From positions 468,001 to 532,000 of the forward strand of contig VCAZ01000027.1 in assembly GCA_005784505.1 (NCBI GenBank): DNA of 64,000 nt, read 5' to 3'. The notes under the pieces were generated by a model that was not told where the DNA came from, made no database searches, and saw only the letters and a program-made list of their open reading frames with translations. This DNA comes from Bagarius yarrelli. Its lineage: Eukaryota > Chordata > Actinopteri > Siluriformes > Sisoridae. Numbering within the stretch: the first letter of the stretch is position 1; every line of letters starts with the position of its first letter. The position numbers and the translations under genes are program-made. This document shows positions 26,881 through 37,862 of the stretch, in pieces.

Positions 26881-27284
26881 TACACACACAGTTCTTAATA
26901 TCAATAACAAAAAAGTTACATTTAGTGTAGAATTTTGTCCTGCTCAGCAGGCAAAAAATACTTTTGAATTAATATACTTAAATTACGTATAATCCAGGTA
27001 TTATTATTTATTGTGCATCTGAATATTAAATATGTTTTGGGAGTTGAATAGCATTATGGTGGTAAAGATAGTTTATATTAATAGTATAACTTAACATTTT
27101 AAAGAAATATGACACCTTCTATTATATAATAATAATTAAATCGACTGTTATTCTTATAGTACTTTTAAAAAAAAAAACAATAGACCGATAAAATTATAAA
27201 TACAATACGGATGAAAATAATAGTCATCATAGTTAGATAATAATACTACTTCTTCCCGTTAATACTGATTTCTTTTTAGTGCTG

Positions 27285-27560
27285 CACTAGTGAGCGACCT
27301 GGGCTGTACAGCTGAGACCAGGCCTGGAAAGCCAGCGGTGCTGTTTGATAGGAAGCGCTGCACTTAGCTGGGCCTGTACCGTCTGTCTAACCTCGCTCAA
27401 TGTCTTGATGCCATTTTGGATCTGTTAACTTATTATGGAAACCATTCTTGCTAATGAGCGGCAATTAGAATAGTTTGTGTAGTCTGGAGTCTGTTTTATT
27501 TTCCTGGATCGTGTGATCGCTTTCAGCCCCGACTCGTTGCGTTGTGAAGAGAAGGACAGA
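27285..27560. other. Balanced-composition island in intron 1, possible regulatory element
   Basis: About 270 bases of roughly even composition sit inside very AT-rich DNA, 2.1 kb inside intron 1. It contains GGGCTGTACAGCTGAGACC, AGGAAGCGCTGCACTTAGC and a homeodomain-type AGCGGCAATTAGAAT. There is no open frame with splice signals. A first-intron enhancer is plausible but unproven. Confidence 0.3.
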
Positions 27561-27585
27561 CAGTTGTGCTTATCATACACACGCG

Positions 27586-27600
27586 CACACACACACACAC
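27586..27600. repeat. (CA)n microsatellite
   Basis: A short CA run following ACACGCG. Confidence 0.85.
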
Positions 27601-28369
27601 GCCGAGAAAGGAAAGAACCCGCAAACCTGCTGAAAAAGCCGTAATTAACGTAAGATCGGTCTCTTAGAAAAAAGTGTCACTTTAGAAATCACATACTGAC
27701 ATGAGCTAAAAACGCCAAAAGTACTTTTAGTTTTACATCGCAATCAGTTTTTAAATCAAGAGCTTATGAGCAAAAAATAATTTAGCAACAATTATATTAA
27801 AAATACTAAAAAAAGGAGTGTAATTATATGTTAAAACAGAAAAATACTACAAAAGACATTAAGGTAAGCTGCGCCACAACTTTTGTGATTTTGATAATAC
27901 GGGTCATTCTATGGCGGGCCTTAAAGTATAAAAATCAACAAACAAAAGCAGAAAAAAATCAAAGGTGCTTTAGGAGATTCTATACTTAAATTTGACCGAC
28001 AACTTTTTTGAACTGTGTTGTAGTAATTCTACAATTTCAACGCAAAAAAAAGATGCCTCATTAAGAGTAAAAAGCCGAGACGCCACTTTTCCTCTAAACG
28101 ATATGAAGGTGTAATGTGGAGCTTGTGGCTCTTTACTGACACTCACTGGTGAGGAACCTGCGCCTAAAGCGCATTCAGCCCGTTAGATTACACCTTCAAA
28201 CTTTTCTTATAATAAATAACTGAAAAACTCATCATTATTTGCCGGAGTACTATGTGATAAAGAGAGATGGAGAGATGGAGAAAGAAAGAGAGAGTTGTTT
28301 TTAGTTAAGGACATCTGTAGCCGAGCTGTTCTCCGATCAGATTCAATTAAAATGTTATATTAAATATTG

Positions 28370-28628
28370 CTTTTTTTTTTTTTTTTTTTGGTTGTTGTTG
28401 TTCATATTTTTACAACTAAACAAACAAATAAATAAATAGCGTTAAATTTTTGGTGAGAAGTAAAACGCTCATCAACGCTAGCTGAACTCTTATATCCGCT
28501 ATAAACAATATAAAACCCACCTAATAGACGAAAATATTATATTAGGTAAAATTAAATGGGTTAAATAAAACGATATTTAAATATGTAAATGCTTTTTATT
28601 TCAAATTGTTTTTTTTTTTTTTTTTTTT
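28370..28628. repeat. Two poly-T runs
   Basis: T runs at about 28371-28389 and 28609-28628, separated by AT-rich DNA, in intron 1. Confidence 0.9.
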
Positions 28629-29635
28629 AAATATGACATTTGACGAGTTTTGGTCTCTTCACTGCAGTCTTCTCTTCATTAGAAGTTGATTTGGATTCCT
28701 CGAGTATAAAAATAATAAATAGATTTGTATTTTATTGAAAAATTTGTGTGACCTTTTCAACAGCTCTCTAGTGCATATATTTTGTTCAGTAAGACAGTGT
28801 TGTGTTTCACAGCAATCAGTAGCGACACAACCTTACAAAATCATTTGACCTTTAACTCTGGTACCACAACTCATTTTACACTTTCCTCATTGATTGTCTT
28901 TTGCACATTAATCACCCTTTTAGTCGTGGAACAAGAAAGCATTTTTAATTAAAATCTTCAACAGTAATATGAATTTGGATTAAAGTTTTTTTTAAAAGAA
29001 AGAAAAGACATGCCTTGGCCTGGTCACGGTTTTACTTATATAAAGTGAAATGAGCATATACATTGCATGTTTTATAGAGATATAGAAGTCTAGGACCAGT
29101 CTGGTGTGCGGCAGCCGGACTATAACGGGACAGTCGCCTGTTCCTTATAATAATGTACAGAATAATGTACGTTATACCTGTGCCTTTCAACTGAATGTTT
29201 GTAGGGAGAAAAAAAGACATTATACAGTTAATAAAGCGTGATACATTATTCTGGTCTCTAAATTGTCCAAGACTAGGAATAGGGCTGCTTTCCAAGTGTC
29301 CGAAGTTAATACATGGGCTACAAAATGTCCAAATGAGTTTAACAAATAAAGCATAACTGACAAACTAGCAAAGAATTTCGCTGCATTGGAAAAAAAAACC
29401 CCAGCGTTTATTATCACAGTCAAAGGACAGTCATGTCTCATAAAACAGTCGAATGACTTCTGCGGAAATATGTGCGTGTTTATAGCGTCTGTCATATTTA
29501 ATAAGTATCGACGACCTTAAACCTAAAAACTTTGACATGCCGTCCATGGACAACCCAGAGGAGTCCGGGAGGCGCAAAGCGGACAGCCAGGACGCCTGGT
29601 CCAGCTGGCGCCTCTCGTTCTCCGCGTCTGCTTAC

Positions 29636-29723
29636 CTTCATTGGACGGATACAGGAAGAATTCGGCGCAGGAAAGAATCATAAAAAGAAGAAGCAGGAGG
29701 GTTAGGAAGCGCGGGCAACCCAT
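29636..29723 (-). CDS. epha3: EPHA3 exon 1 (start codon and signal peptide)
   Basis: This is the first coding exon of an Eph-family receptor tyrosine kinase, a membrane receptor for GPI-anchored ephrin-A ligands in axon guidance and tissue boundary formation. It has 88 coding bases: 29 codons plus the first base of codon 30. The product begins MGCPRF, followed by a leucine-rich hydrophobic core (LTLLLLLFMIL) and a small-residue site (SCA, then E21) typical of signal-peptide cleavage near residue 20. It ends YPSNE, and a GTAAG donor follows at once. The start codon is in good context, with G at -3 and G at +4, and it lies in a CpG-rich island. Joining to exon 2 gives SNE-V-NLLDSK, the expected Eph N-terminal junction. 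The signal peptide itself is poorly conserved, so the assignment rests on length, phase and the SNE junction. The reading frame running on past the donor is intronic. Confidence 0.92.
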
Positions 29724-29966
29724 GACGGCGATAGTGCGGGCGAGGGAAGGGACATAACTCCATGAAGCGTGGCACGGACGCGAGTGAGCTCTCCGCCGCT
29801 GAGCCTGTTACCATTCTCGGCGTGAACGCTGATGTCAAGTTTGACACCGGAGACAAGGAGGAGTCTGCGCGCGCGCGCTCCCTCATCTCCCGCACTTCCG
29901 CTGGGTCCTACACCAACCGTCAGGCTGCATTCACACCTACAACCTTCATCCAGGTAAACACAAGAG

Positions 29967-29974
29967 TGACGTCA
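29967..29974. promoter_or_regulatory. Perfect cAMP response element (TGACGTCA)
   Basis: The full 8-bp CRE palindrome TGACGTCA lies 244 bases upstream of the EPHA3 start codon, at the edge of the CpG island. CREB/ATF proteins bind this site, and full CREs within a few hundred bases of CpG-island promoters are often functional. Function here is inferred only. Confidence 0.5.
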
Positions 29975-30109
29975 ACTGGTTTGCGTCAGGTTTCCCCTTC
30001 AACACAGAGGTCCCTTTTGCCAATCTGTGTGCTAAGATTTTATAACCTACATACAATAAAAAATCATGAGTTCAACACCAGTTCACAGCGGTTCCTCCAC
30101 TGAAATACA

Positions 30110-30810
30110 CACATGTAATCATGTTAGTTGATTCACTTACAGTTCTAAACATGTGCTAGGAAAAGAAGAATCCAGTAAAATGTGATTAAAACCTGTGAGA
30201 AAGAATACGGATAAAGCAATCTGTACTGTTGCATCATTCTGTAAATAGTTATAGCTTAAAGCAGATCTGGATTTATTTTAGTGCTGAGACTGAAAACCAT
30301 GCAGAACCTGTGAATCTGTGTATTTGTCCTAAATAAAAAAAAAGCCTATCCCAAGTATTCAACTAAAATAGTTTCCGTTCTTAAAACCACTTTTCTGGCT
30401 ATTCAAATAAAGTTTTTTAAATGATGACTATTTACCTCATTTCACATTAAATGATTTTTTTTTCTTGATTCTAGTCTCTTTTTCCGATTATTAGTTTTTT
30501 TCTTATTCTATTTTTTCTTATTCTATAACATCTTCTCTTTATCCGGGTTTTAGTTTGATGGTACTCTTAGGAGCTAGATTAACTAGGATATGTGTTAATA
30601 AGACACTGTCTTAATACAGAGGTGCTTTTATTTGTGTCGTTTTAATTTTTGAATACTTTTTAATGAAATTTTTGGCTGTAAAATTGCTAACACTTTTTTA
30701 AACACGTTTCGTTTTTACATACTTACAACATTAAACATATTTTAGATTCAGTAATCTGGTGGATTTTGTGTGGTCTCTGCACAGTGCTACAAATTTTTTC
30801 TGTTTACCCA
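30110..30810. other. Upstream flank of EPHA3, no recognised feature
   Basis: AT-rich and T-run-rich DNA directly upstream of the promoter region. No exon or mobile element is recognised. Confidence 0.5.
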
Positions 30811-30814
30811 ATTA

Positions 30815-31172
30815 GACTTTCATTCATTCATTCATTCATTATCTATACCTGCCTATTCCCTAATTCGGGGTCACTGGGTTCTGCTGGAGCCTATCCCTGT
30901 CGTCTCTGAAAGGGCGAAAGGCACATGTTGACAGTAGCCAGTCCATCACAGCACCACACACACTCACATTTACTCCTATGGGCAATTTAAAATCACCAAT
31001 CGACCAAACATACATGTTTTTGGACTGTTGGAGGAAACCGGAGTACCTGAAGTAAACCTACACAAGCACAGGGAGAAGATGCAAACTCCACACAGAAAGG
31101 CCCCTGCCCAGGAATCTGACCCCTCTTGCTGTGAGGCAACAGTGATAACCACTAAGCCACCGTGCAGCCTCA
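30815..31172 (-). mobile_element. tRNA-derived SINE-type teleost repeat with (ATTC)n tail
   Basis: Read on the minus strand it begins GCACGGTGGCTTAGTGG, an A-box-like tRNA head. It continues TTGCCTCACAGCAAG and a degraded B box (GGTCAGATTCC). The widespread fish body follows: TGTGTGGAGTTTGCAT, CCGGTTTCCTCCAACAGTCC, AAATTGCCCATAGGAG and GATGGACTGGCTA. It ends in a GAATGAATGAATG tail (plus-strand ATTC repeats at about 30821-30840). Confidence 0.75.
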
Positions 31173-31299
31173 ATTAGATTAGATTTTAAATCTTTTTTTT
31201 TGGACGTAATCAATTTATTGTCACAGGGAGGAAAAGTCCTTTTCAGAATATATTTGGTCACTTAATTTGGGACAGTGATGAGCTAGTTTATTTGTAATA

Positions 31300-33290
31300 A
31301 TGATTTCAACTGTTGCCAGGAATAAAAACCTGGTTGGAATCCAGTTGGGCACTGGGTTTTGGAGCATGCATATTATCGGGAAATCTGGTCCTGAGCCCAG
31401 GCAGCCAGAGGGGACATTCCCACACAATGAGCCCAAAATCAGCCGGTGTTATTTCACATTACATTCCTCATCCAAAAAGAATAGAGTCATGGAGCATGAG
31501 CCCAAATACAACAATCTGTTCAGCAAGTAAACATGACTGGCACATAATTTAGTGAAGAAAAGTTAAACAAAGAGGTCAACCATTAATAATGGCAATTAGA
31601 ATCAGGAAAACAACATTCGGTTCCTTCTGATGGCATTGAGGTTCTCTGTGGAGACATAAAATCCCCCAGACTGTCATGTGTGGGCCTTATTGCCTCATGT
31701 GAACAGTAAATGGAAATACTTATGTTAAGCACATTATATTCAAAACTACATCTACATCTACACAGTTTATTTCTAACTTGGATCCATTATCTTTGTGGCA
31801 GATTGTTTTATGTCCTTTTAGCCTTTAACTTCTTTATAATAGCATCATTGGGACATGGTTCTGTAGCTTTTTCAGAAAAACCTCTTTTTCATTCTGTCCT
31901 TTTGGGAATTCACATATTTGTAGTGCTACGTTGTACGTGCATTGCCAGACTAGTTTGGATGCCATTTCTTCACCATCTGCTCTTTCAGTATGCCAATCGG
32001 CGCTTGGAATGGCACCTCTGTCTCGCCAGCCAATCTAGCAATTTCATTGCAGTTATACTGGTGTAAAGTTACATAGGCCACAACCATCTCTTCATTAACC
32101 ATGGCTCTCACTATGTAGCTGATCTAGTATGCCATATGGTGAATAATTACTTTTATTTAATGAGGACCCACTACTTAGAAAGGATACATCATTGCAATGT
32201 GATACACCATAATATATTAATATCTTATTAATGCTTTTATAATGATGAATTAATACATCCAATCATCCTTAGTGCATCAGGAAATAATGAAGTGAACACA
32301 TTAACAGCCAATTGATTTGTATATGAGCAGCCATTAATATTAGTAATAGTTAAGTGTTACCAGCTTGTTAGCACATTCTGTTAATTATTATAATGACTTG
32401 TGTAGTACATCATTATATAATGGGGTAAATTAACTCATTTTAAATGATTGGCTAAAATATAATATTTGTGACACTTTTAAATATGTGTTTTCTATAAAAA
32501 TTCTATTAATAATACATATACAGTATTTATTTTTCAATGGCACTGTTGTCTTTGCTGGTTTGGTTTAACAATTACTTTTATTAACATATACCTCATGTGT
32601 TTGGCTGGGCATTCCTTTGCAAGATCACGTAAACTGTTGTTTTTCATTATCTTAAAGCAAATTGTTAGTGGTGTTGACTTATTACAGGTCGTTAAAATAA
32701 GCTAAAAGGTTGTCGAAGCTGCACTATATACAAAATGACCTTATGTAAATGATCTTCATTAACGTTATGATACAAATTACAGAACAAGCTATTAAAAAGA
32801 TGTTTATGTTTAGCATCTGCCATTATAAATGGCTCACAAATAATGACTCATTATTTCTGCAAGCACTAAGGATTCGTGCATGTATTCACTGTCTTACTGT
32901 AAAGCTGTTAGGTCATTTGGATCTGCACTAGAAACCTAAAAATCTGAACTCTAGATCATTCTTTTTTTTTCATAAGGCTGCCTAAAAACATTTGACTGAC
33001 TGCAATGCTTTACCAATCATTTTTAACATTTTATTAATCTAGTAATGTTTCTATAAATTAAACTGAAATACTATATCTTAGCTATCAGGAAACATTTATG
33101 TGGTTGGCATGTTACTATTGCAGCATTAAATTCATTGTTATATTTAAAACAATCTTTAAGCAATTTAAAACTGATTTCAGATGAATCTGATGTGTCAATA
33201 CAGTCACAATCAAGCAGAACTATGCTCGCGAATTTGAATTGTATCATATCCTTTTTAAGTCGTAACGCCTTATATAACCCCGATTCTGTG
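31300..33290. other. Upstream intergenic DNA, no recognised feature
   Basis: AT-rich sequence with short spurious open frames, the longest about 118 codons at 31710-32066 on plus. None has a recognisable domain, codon bias or splice context. Confidence 0.5.
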
Positions 33291-33299
33291 GTTGTCTGT

Positions 33300-34480
33300 G
33301 ATTAAGCTGTCTTGCATCATACAAGTTATTTGCCAGGATGGCCTCTGGTCAAAGTTGGAGAATTATTCTTCACCAATTCATTAATCAAAGACCTTAATTA
33401 TAGCTGACTGAATTACCAGCATACAATGCAATAAAACAGGCCAAGAATGCCAAAGGGGGAAAACCAGATACAAACCAGTCATCCAGTCTTCCATTACACA
33501 TTACAGCATCACTATGATTACTCCTTTGATGATTGCATTTATTGAGCTATATTCCAACCACATTGAGCAAATAATGAACGTTTTGTCTATGAGATTAAAA
33601 GATCTGTTCACTGTGACTCTGTAATATGTATTACTATTTTATATGAAACAGCCTGGTGCTAAGCTGCTTTGCAGGTCAATTATTAAGAAAACAGAAGACC
33701 TCCAAAGCAATTAGCCAGGACTGCTCTTCAGTTACAGCTGAATGTAATAATTGCTCCGTTAATTAGACCTACAACTCTTACATACAGTGCTTTAAGAAAC
33801 GCAATTTGTGGGGCTTACCAGATCTTTAAACTTCAAACTGAAGGGACCTACATGAAATAATGCAGCAGTAATGTGCATCCATTGGCCACACACCTACTAT
33901 AGTGTTAGGTATTACTGCTAAGTCTTATCCCCCCCACACACACTTAATCGACCAAAGCGATTTGTCAAGTAGCAATCATTGTGCTCAGTTGAAAATAATC
34001 TTATCAACCAATAATAGGATGCTCACAGACAAAGATCCTGATTACAGGCTGTCTGGTTGACGGCATTTGCATTTATTAAGCTTGACTCATGAACGAGTGC
34101 AGTGCCGCGCTAAAGCACCGTTGAGCTCAGGAGACACTCAAAACCTGCACCGCTGACAGCTAAGCTCAGCATGTTAGTTTTTTTTCAGGCTCTTCTTGAG
34201 AAGCCACAGTGGGTTTTTTTTCTAAATATAGCTGGGTTTGCCCGGCTCAATCAGAGGCAGAGGAAAAAGGAGCCTTTGAAAACCTACGAAGCAGAATTAA
34301 TTACAAAAGGAACTGCATCTGCATATTCAAGGGGGGTATTTGCTAAAACTGTGGATTTTAGGGGGTAATTAACTGAATACAATGTAATTACAGCTGTCTT
34401 GTTATTCCCATGACTGGGCCGGGTTGTGCGAGGGTTGCTTGAGGATGATGGGCATCTTAGACCAAGAACAACTCCCCCAG
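33300..34480. other. Candidate cis-regulatory block upstream of EPHA3
   Basis: This repeat-free region is rich in homeodomain-type cores, including ATTAATCAAAG, CTTAATTATAG, CAATTAGCCAGG and CCGTTAATTAGACC. A perfect POU octamer ATTTGCAT lies at 34065-34072. Its texture is like that of vertebrate conserved non-coding elements around developmental genes. It lies 3.6-4.8 kb upstream of exon 1. Conservation cannot be tested here. Confidence 0.3.
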
Positions 34481-36261
34481 AATATGTCAATATTCGAACA
34501 AAAACAAAAAAAAAATGAATCTGGAGAATTATTTATTGAAACAATTTGTTTTTTAATTTTCTTACCGTCTACAGTTTATTATAAAACTATAGCATTTACA
34601 TGGGGATATACTGATCAGGTCATGCATTATTTACTTCAGTTTCTGTGTTTTTGAGACATGTGGCAAAATACTGGGCCTCAAATACGTCATAATAAAAGGA
34701 TTGTATTACATGCAAAAACGTAGCAGCCAAAAACAATTCAGACTACAATCACCAATAATCACACAGCCTATCGTGTATGTGCATATGTTTTGGAAATCTG
34801 GATTTTAAGGCTCTGTAGATTTGATACACTGTGGAGAAATCTTTGGCAGTTGGACAAATATTGGAGTCTGTTTCTGGCCACTCGACCGCTATGCCTTTCG
34901 ACAGGGAGGAGATTAACATTACTTATCTTCATTACCACATTAGCTTATGTCTCCCTCGTCATTACTCTTTAGGGGTTCCTACTCCTACAGCCAGCAAAAT
35001 ACTACAGAATAAACGAAGATATAAAATGTCACCTTGGCTTATATTCTCTTTGATTTGGAAAATATAGACAGATGCAAACTTTACAGGCATACAGCCCTTT
35101 TTACTGAATTTGCATTACAATAGAGCTAAAATGCTAAAAAACTAAAATGTTTCTATAAATAGGACAGATAGCAGTGAAGTTGGAAAAGTGGATCGGAGGA
35201 ACAGAGTTGTCGGGAACTGTTTATAGAGAGGATTTGGAGATTTTGGAGATATGAATCCTGTTATGTAGTCAGCATTTCGGTCAACTTAAGTTCAACCAAA
35301 GATACCAGATGCAGTGCAATTTTCCTGTAGAATTGGGAGGAAAGCATTTTGAGTAGTGATGCAGGCCCAATCAAATAAACATCTGAGTGTGGTTACTTGA
35401 ATTTCATGCAAAAAGTGAATAAGTGTCTCAGACAGCGAAATTGACAGACTGTTCGAGTTATAGGATTAGCTTATTATGAATACATACGTCGTTCCGATAC
35501 TGTCTCCATTCGAATTTTATGAACTGTAATAAGTCAGCGTATCATAGTGTTTTATATTTGTATCCACATGCACGGCTCTGTGAGGACACCTTTATCCAGG
35601 TTAACTCATTTATTTTTTACTAAACAGTCTTTTTCAAGGACACAGCAATGACTTGGGTCTCACACATTTAAAAAACTCATACACATAAGTTGCTTTAAAA
35701 AATTCTGCCTGCTAAATGGCCCTTGATTATACACAGTTGTCGAAAGTAAGTGATTTATAATTATGTCTGGTGTTACTCAGATTTAAATAGGTTTTTCTTA
35801 TATTGTCTCAGTTACGAACCATGTTTTATAACATAGGTGCACTTTAGCATTATAATTAGCATCTCTTTCAATACATGACAAATTAGACTGTCAGCTTAAG
35901 ATTTTATTCACATTAAAATCACACAAGAACCTGCCAAAGTCAGCAATGCTGTTGAATTTCTAGGTAAAATAGTAGAGGTTTTCTGTAAACTATTGACATG
36001 TGGGTCTAAATTGTTAATTGGCATAGAAATAGTACTATAGTGTAACAATTCTATAATTTATTAAAGACAATATCAAGAAAAAATGCAGATGTTGCCAGTC
36101 CTCACCAGTTTTCACGCATACTTTCAGAAATAGTCCGGTTTTGCAAAACACATGGAGTTTAACACCAAGGAAAACTGCCATCATTCAATTTTTGACAGCG
36201 GTCCATGCCTAAACTCATGCCAGGATCACGTAAGGATTTCCATAAGCTTCCACATGTGATA

Positions 36262-36423
36262 GCATTTACATTCACAGCATTTGGCAGCCATTTCTATCCA
36301 AAGTGACTCACATTTATCTCATTTATACAACTGAGCATTTAAGGGGTTAAGAGCCTTGCTTAAGTAATAGAGGTCCTGGGATTCAAACTCCACACAGTAC
36401 CTCCTAATCAGCAGTCCAACATG
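36262..36423 (-). mobile_element. SINE/L2-tail repeat, left part, split by a later insertion
   Basis: CAGCATTTGGCAGCCATTTC, ATCCAAAGTGACTCACATTT, CAACTGAGCATTTAAGGGG and CCTAATCAGCAGTCCAAC are the hallmark words of the abundant otophysan SINE/L2 tail. The copy stops in mid-unit at 36423. Its continuation (TCACTGAGCTACCAC) reappears at 37838, after the TTAA element. Confidence 0.75.
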
Positions 36424-36782
36424 TTAAAGGAGTCATTGGATGCCCATTTTTTCACAAGTTAATGTGATTCTTTAGGGTCTAAATGTAAAGTCTATAACAT
36501 ACTTTGATTACAAATTGTCATTGTTAAAAACCATAATTTACCCTGTTCTGTGCATGTGAATGCTAATAAATGCTAATGCTAATTTCAAGCTGTGGGGTGT
36601 TTCCACTGCTTCAAAACATTTTAAAAATAACTTATTAATTATTAACATACACCTTTAAACCATCTACAAAGGTAAGGTTAATCTAGTGTTACCATGCTAT
36701 CTTTATCAACAACGTATACTGATTATAATAAGACAATCACCTTCATGCCTTTATTATAAATGTTACATTATTTCATAATTAT

Positions 36783-37145
36783 TGTGACGGTTACACCAAG
36801 TTCCACCCAACCAGCGCACAGCCTTGCCTCAGCATTAACCAGATACACCTGCACCTCATCAGTCCATCACAATCACTCACCCTATTTATACACAAACCCA
36901 TCACTCACTCACTGTCTTCTCTCATACATTTCATGCATGTTCACAGACTTGCTAGTCTGCTTGCTGATCGTTAGCATTCTACTACTGAGCTTCTTGCCTG
37001 ATTCTTCAGTTCTGGTCGGAGCTCCAGCACCCTGCTCCAGATGCTTCAAGCACCAACTCCTCTGTCCTGCCTTCCACACTAGTAAATATAGCAACCCACT
37101 GAATCTGATCATTATCTCTGACTCCTGTCTGGTTCATCTGTGACA
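36783..37145 (+). mobile_element. Solo LTR of an LTR retrotransposon
   Basis: This 363-base unit starts TGTGACGG and ends CTGTGACA (TG...CA). It is flanked by the 5-base direct repeat ATTAT at 36778-36782 and 37146-37150. A possible TATA box (CTATTTATACAC) lies near 36881. No internal retroviral-type genes adjoin it, so it is a solo LTR left by recombination. The 127-codon open frame across it is not a gene. The 5-base duplication fits Gypsy or a related superfamily. The family is not identified and the strand is inferred from the TATA-like box. Confidence 0.68.
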
Positions 37146-37154
37146 ATTATATTG

Positions 37155-37410
37155 AGAAGTTTGTACTTGATTCCCAGCACCACCAAGTTACCATTGCTGG
37201 GCCCCTGAGCAAGGACTTAAGCCCCCCTACCACCACCACCACCACCACCACTTTTTTGCTAAAGGGAAGATTTTGGGTTTGATTCCCACCACCACCAAGT
37301 TACCATTGCTGGGCCCCTGAGCAAGGACTTAAACCCCCCTACCACCACTACCACCACCACCACTTTTAATTGCTTAGTTGTAAATAAATAAAATCGTCCA
37401 CCAAATGTAC
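37155..37410 (+). repeat. Tandemly duplicated SINE-derived unit with ACC microsatellite
   Basis: Two copies, about 37163-37255 and 37283-37375, share CACCACCAAGTTACCATTGC, TGGGCCCCTGAGCAAGGACT and an (ACC)n stretch that ends in ACTTTT. The words match the fish SINE/L2-tail family. The duplication is about 120 bases per unit, and the two units differ at only a few bases outside the ACC run. It lies inside the TTAA transposon. Confidence 0.7.
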
Positions 37411-37837
37411 ACATTAGCTGGAAACTTGCTAACTGTTGTGCATTGTTAGAAAAAGTGATGTTACAAGATTTATTGACAATAATTACAGTTCTTCTGGAGG
37501 TAAATCAGGAAAAGGACTAATTGGTACTGATCCATTTTCAAGACTAGCTTCTTATTAACCCTGCTCTATTCTGACCCTTATTTATAAGGCAGCTGAGTAA
37601 TGAGTAATATTTCACATGAACAAAAGAAGCCCAATTGTGATGGAATCTGCCCAATCTCTCAACAGTGCTCAGGGTGGTTCTATGCAGGTCTATGATGTCA
37701 CCAAAATAGGCATCTGAAAACGCTAAGATTGAAAAAAAAACACTGGGTGGATCTTTATTTTTTTAGAGTGGTTATGTACACGCACTGCCAACGCACATTT
37801 CAAACAACATGCACGTCACATCCGATAACCCCTTTAA

Positions 37838-37862
37838 TCACTGAGCTACCACTTGTCCTCCT
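37838..37862 (-). mobile_element. SINE/L2-tail repeat, right part of the split copy
   Basis: TCACTGAGCTACCACTTGTCC continues the SINE that is broken at 36423, where the intact family reads through TTAA into CCACTGAGCTACCAC. Confidence 0.65.

Larger units (their letters stand above)
23830..29635 (-). other. EPHA3 intron 1
   Basis: This 5,806-base intron runs from the GTAAG after exon 1 to the CTGCAG before exon 2. It contains a long AT dinucleotide tract, two poly-T runs and two balanced-composition blocks (24620-25130 and 27285-27560). No exon is recognisable. Confidence 0.92.
29530..29980 (-). promoter_or_regulatory. CpG-rich promoter region of EPHA3
   Basis: This is the only clearly CpG-dense stretch in a window otherwise poor in CpG. 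It covers exon 1 and about 250 bases upstream of the start codon. It includes a (GC)6 run at 29867-29878 and several CGC/GCG clusters. A CpG-island promoter without an obvious TATA box is usual for Eph genes. I see no convincing TATA box on the minus strand just upstream. The exact transcription start cannot be placed from sequence. Confidence 0.7.
36424..37837. mobile_element. TTAA-target DNA transposon (piggyBac- or Kolobok-like), non-autonomous
   Basis: Both ends carry the same inverted terminal repeat. The left is TTAA then AGGAGTCATTGGATG, and the right read in reverse is TTAA then AGGGGTTATCGGATG (13 of 15 bases equal). The TTAA duplicated at both ends is the target type of the piggyBac and Kolobok superfamilies. 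The insertion interrupts a SINE at the TTAA of that repeat, so the boundaries are exact. The body includes CAAGTTAATGTGATTCTTTA and, near the other end, words such as CATGCACGTCAC. A solo LTR and SINE-derived material lie inside. No transposase was seen. Confidence 0.75.

Noticed and set aside
29762..30103. 113-codon plus-strand frame opposite the EPHA3 promoter
   Set aside because: It runs through the CpG island antisense to the promoter and 5' untranslated region, where stop codons are rare for compositional reasons. No known protein features.
36760..37143. 127-codon open frame at the TTAA element
   Set aside because: It lies almost wholly within the solo LTR and shows no protein motif.
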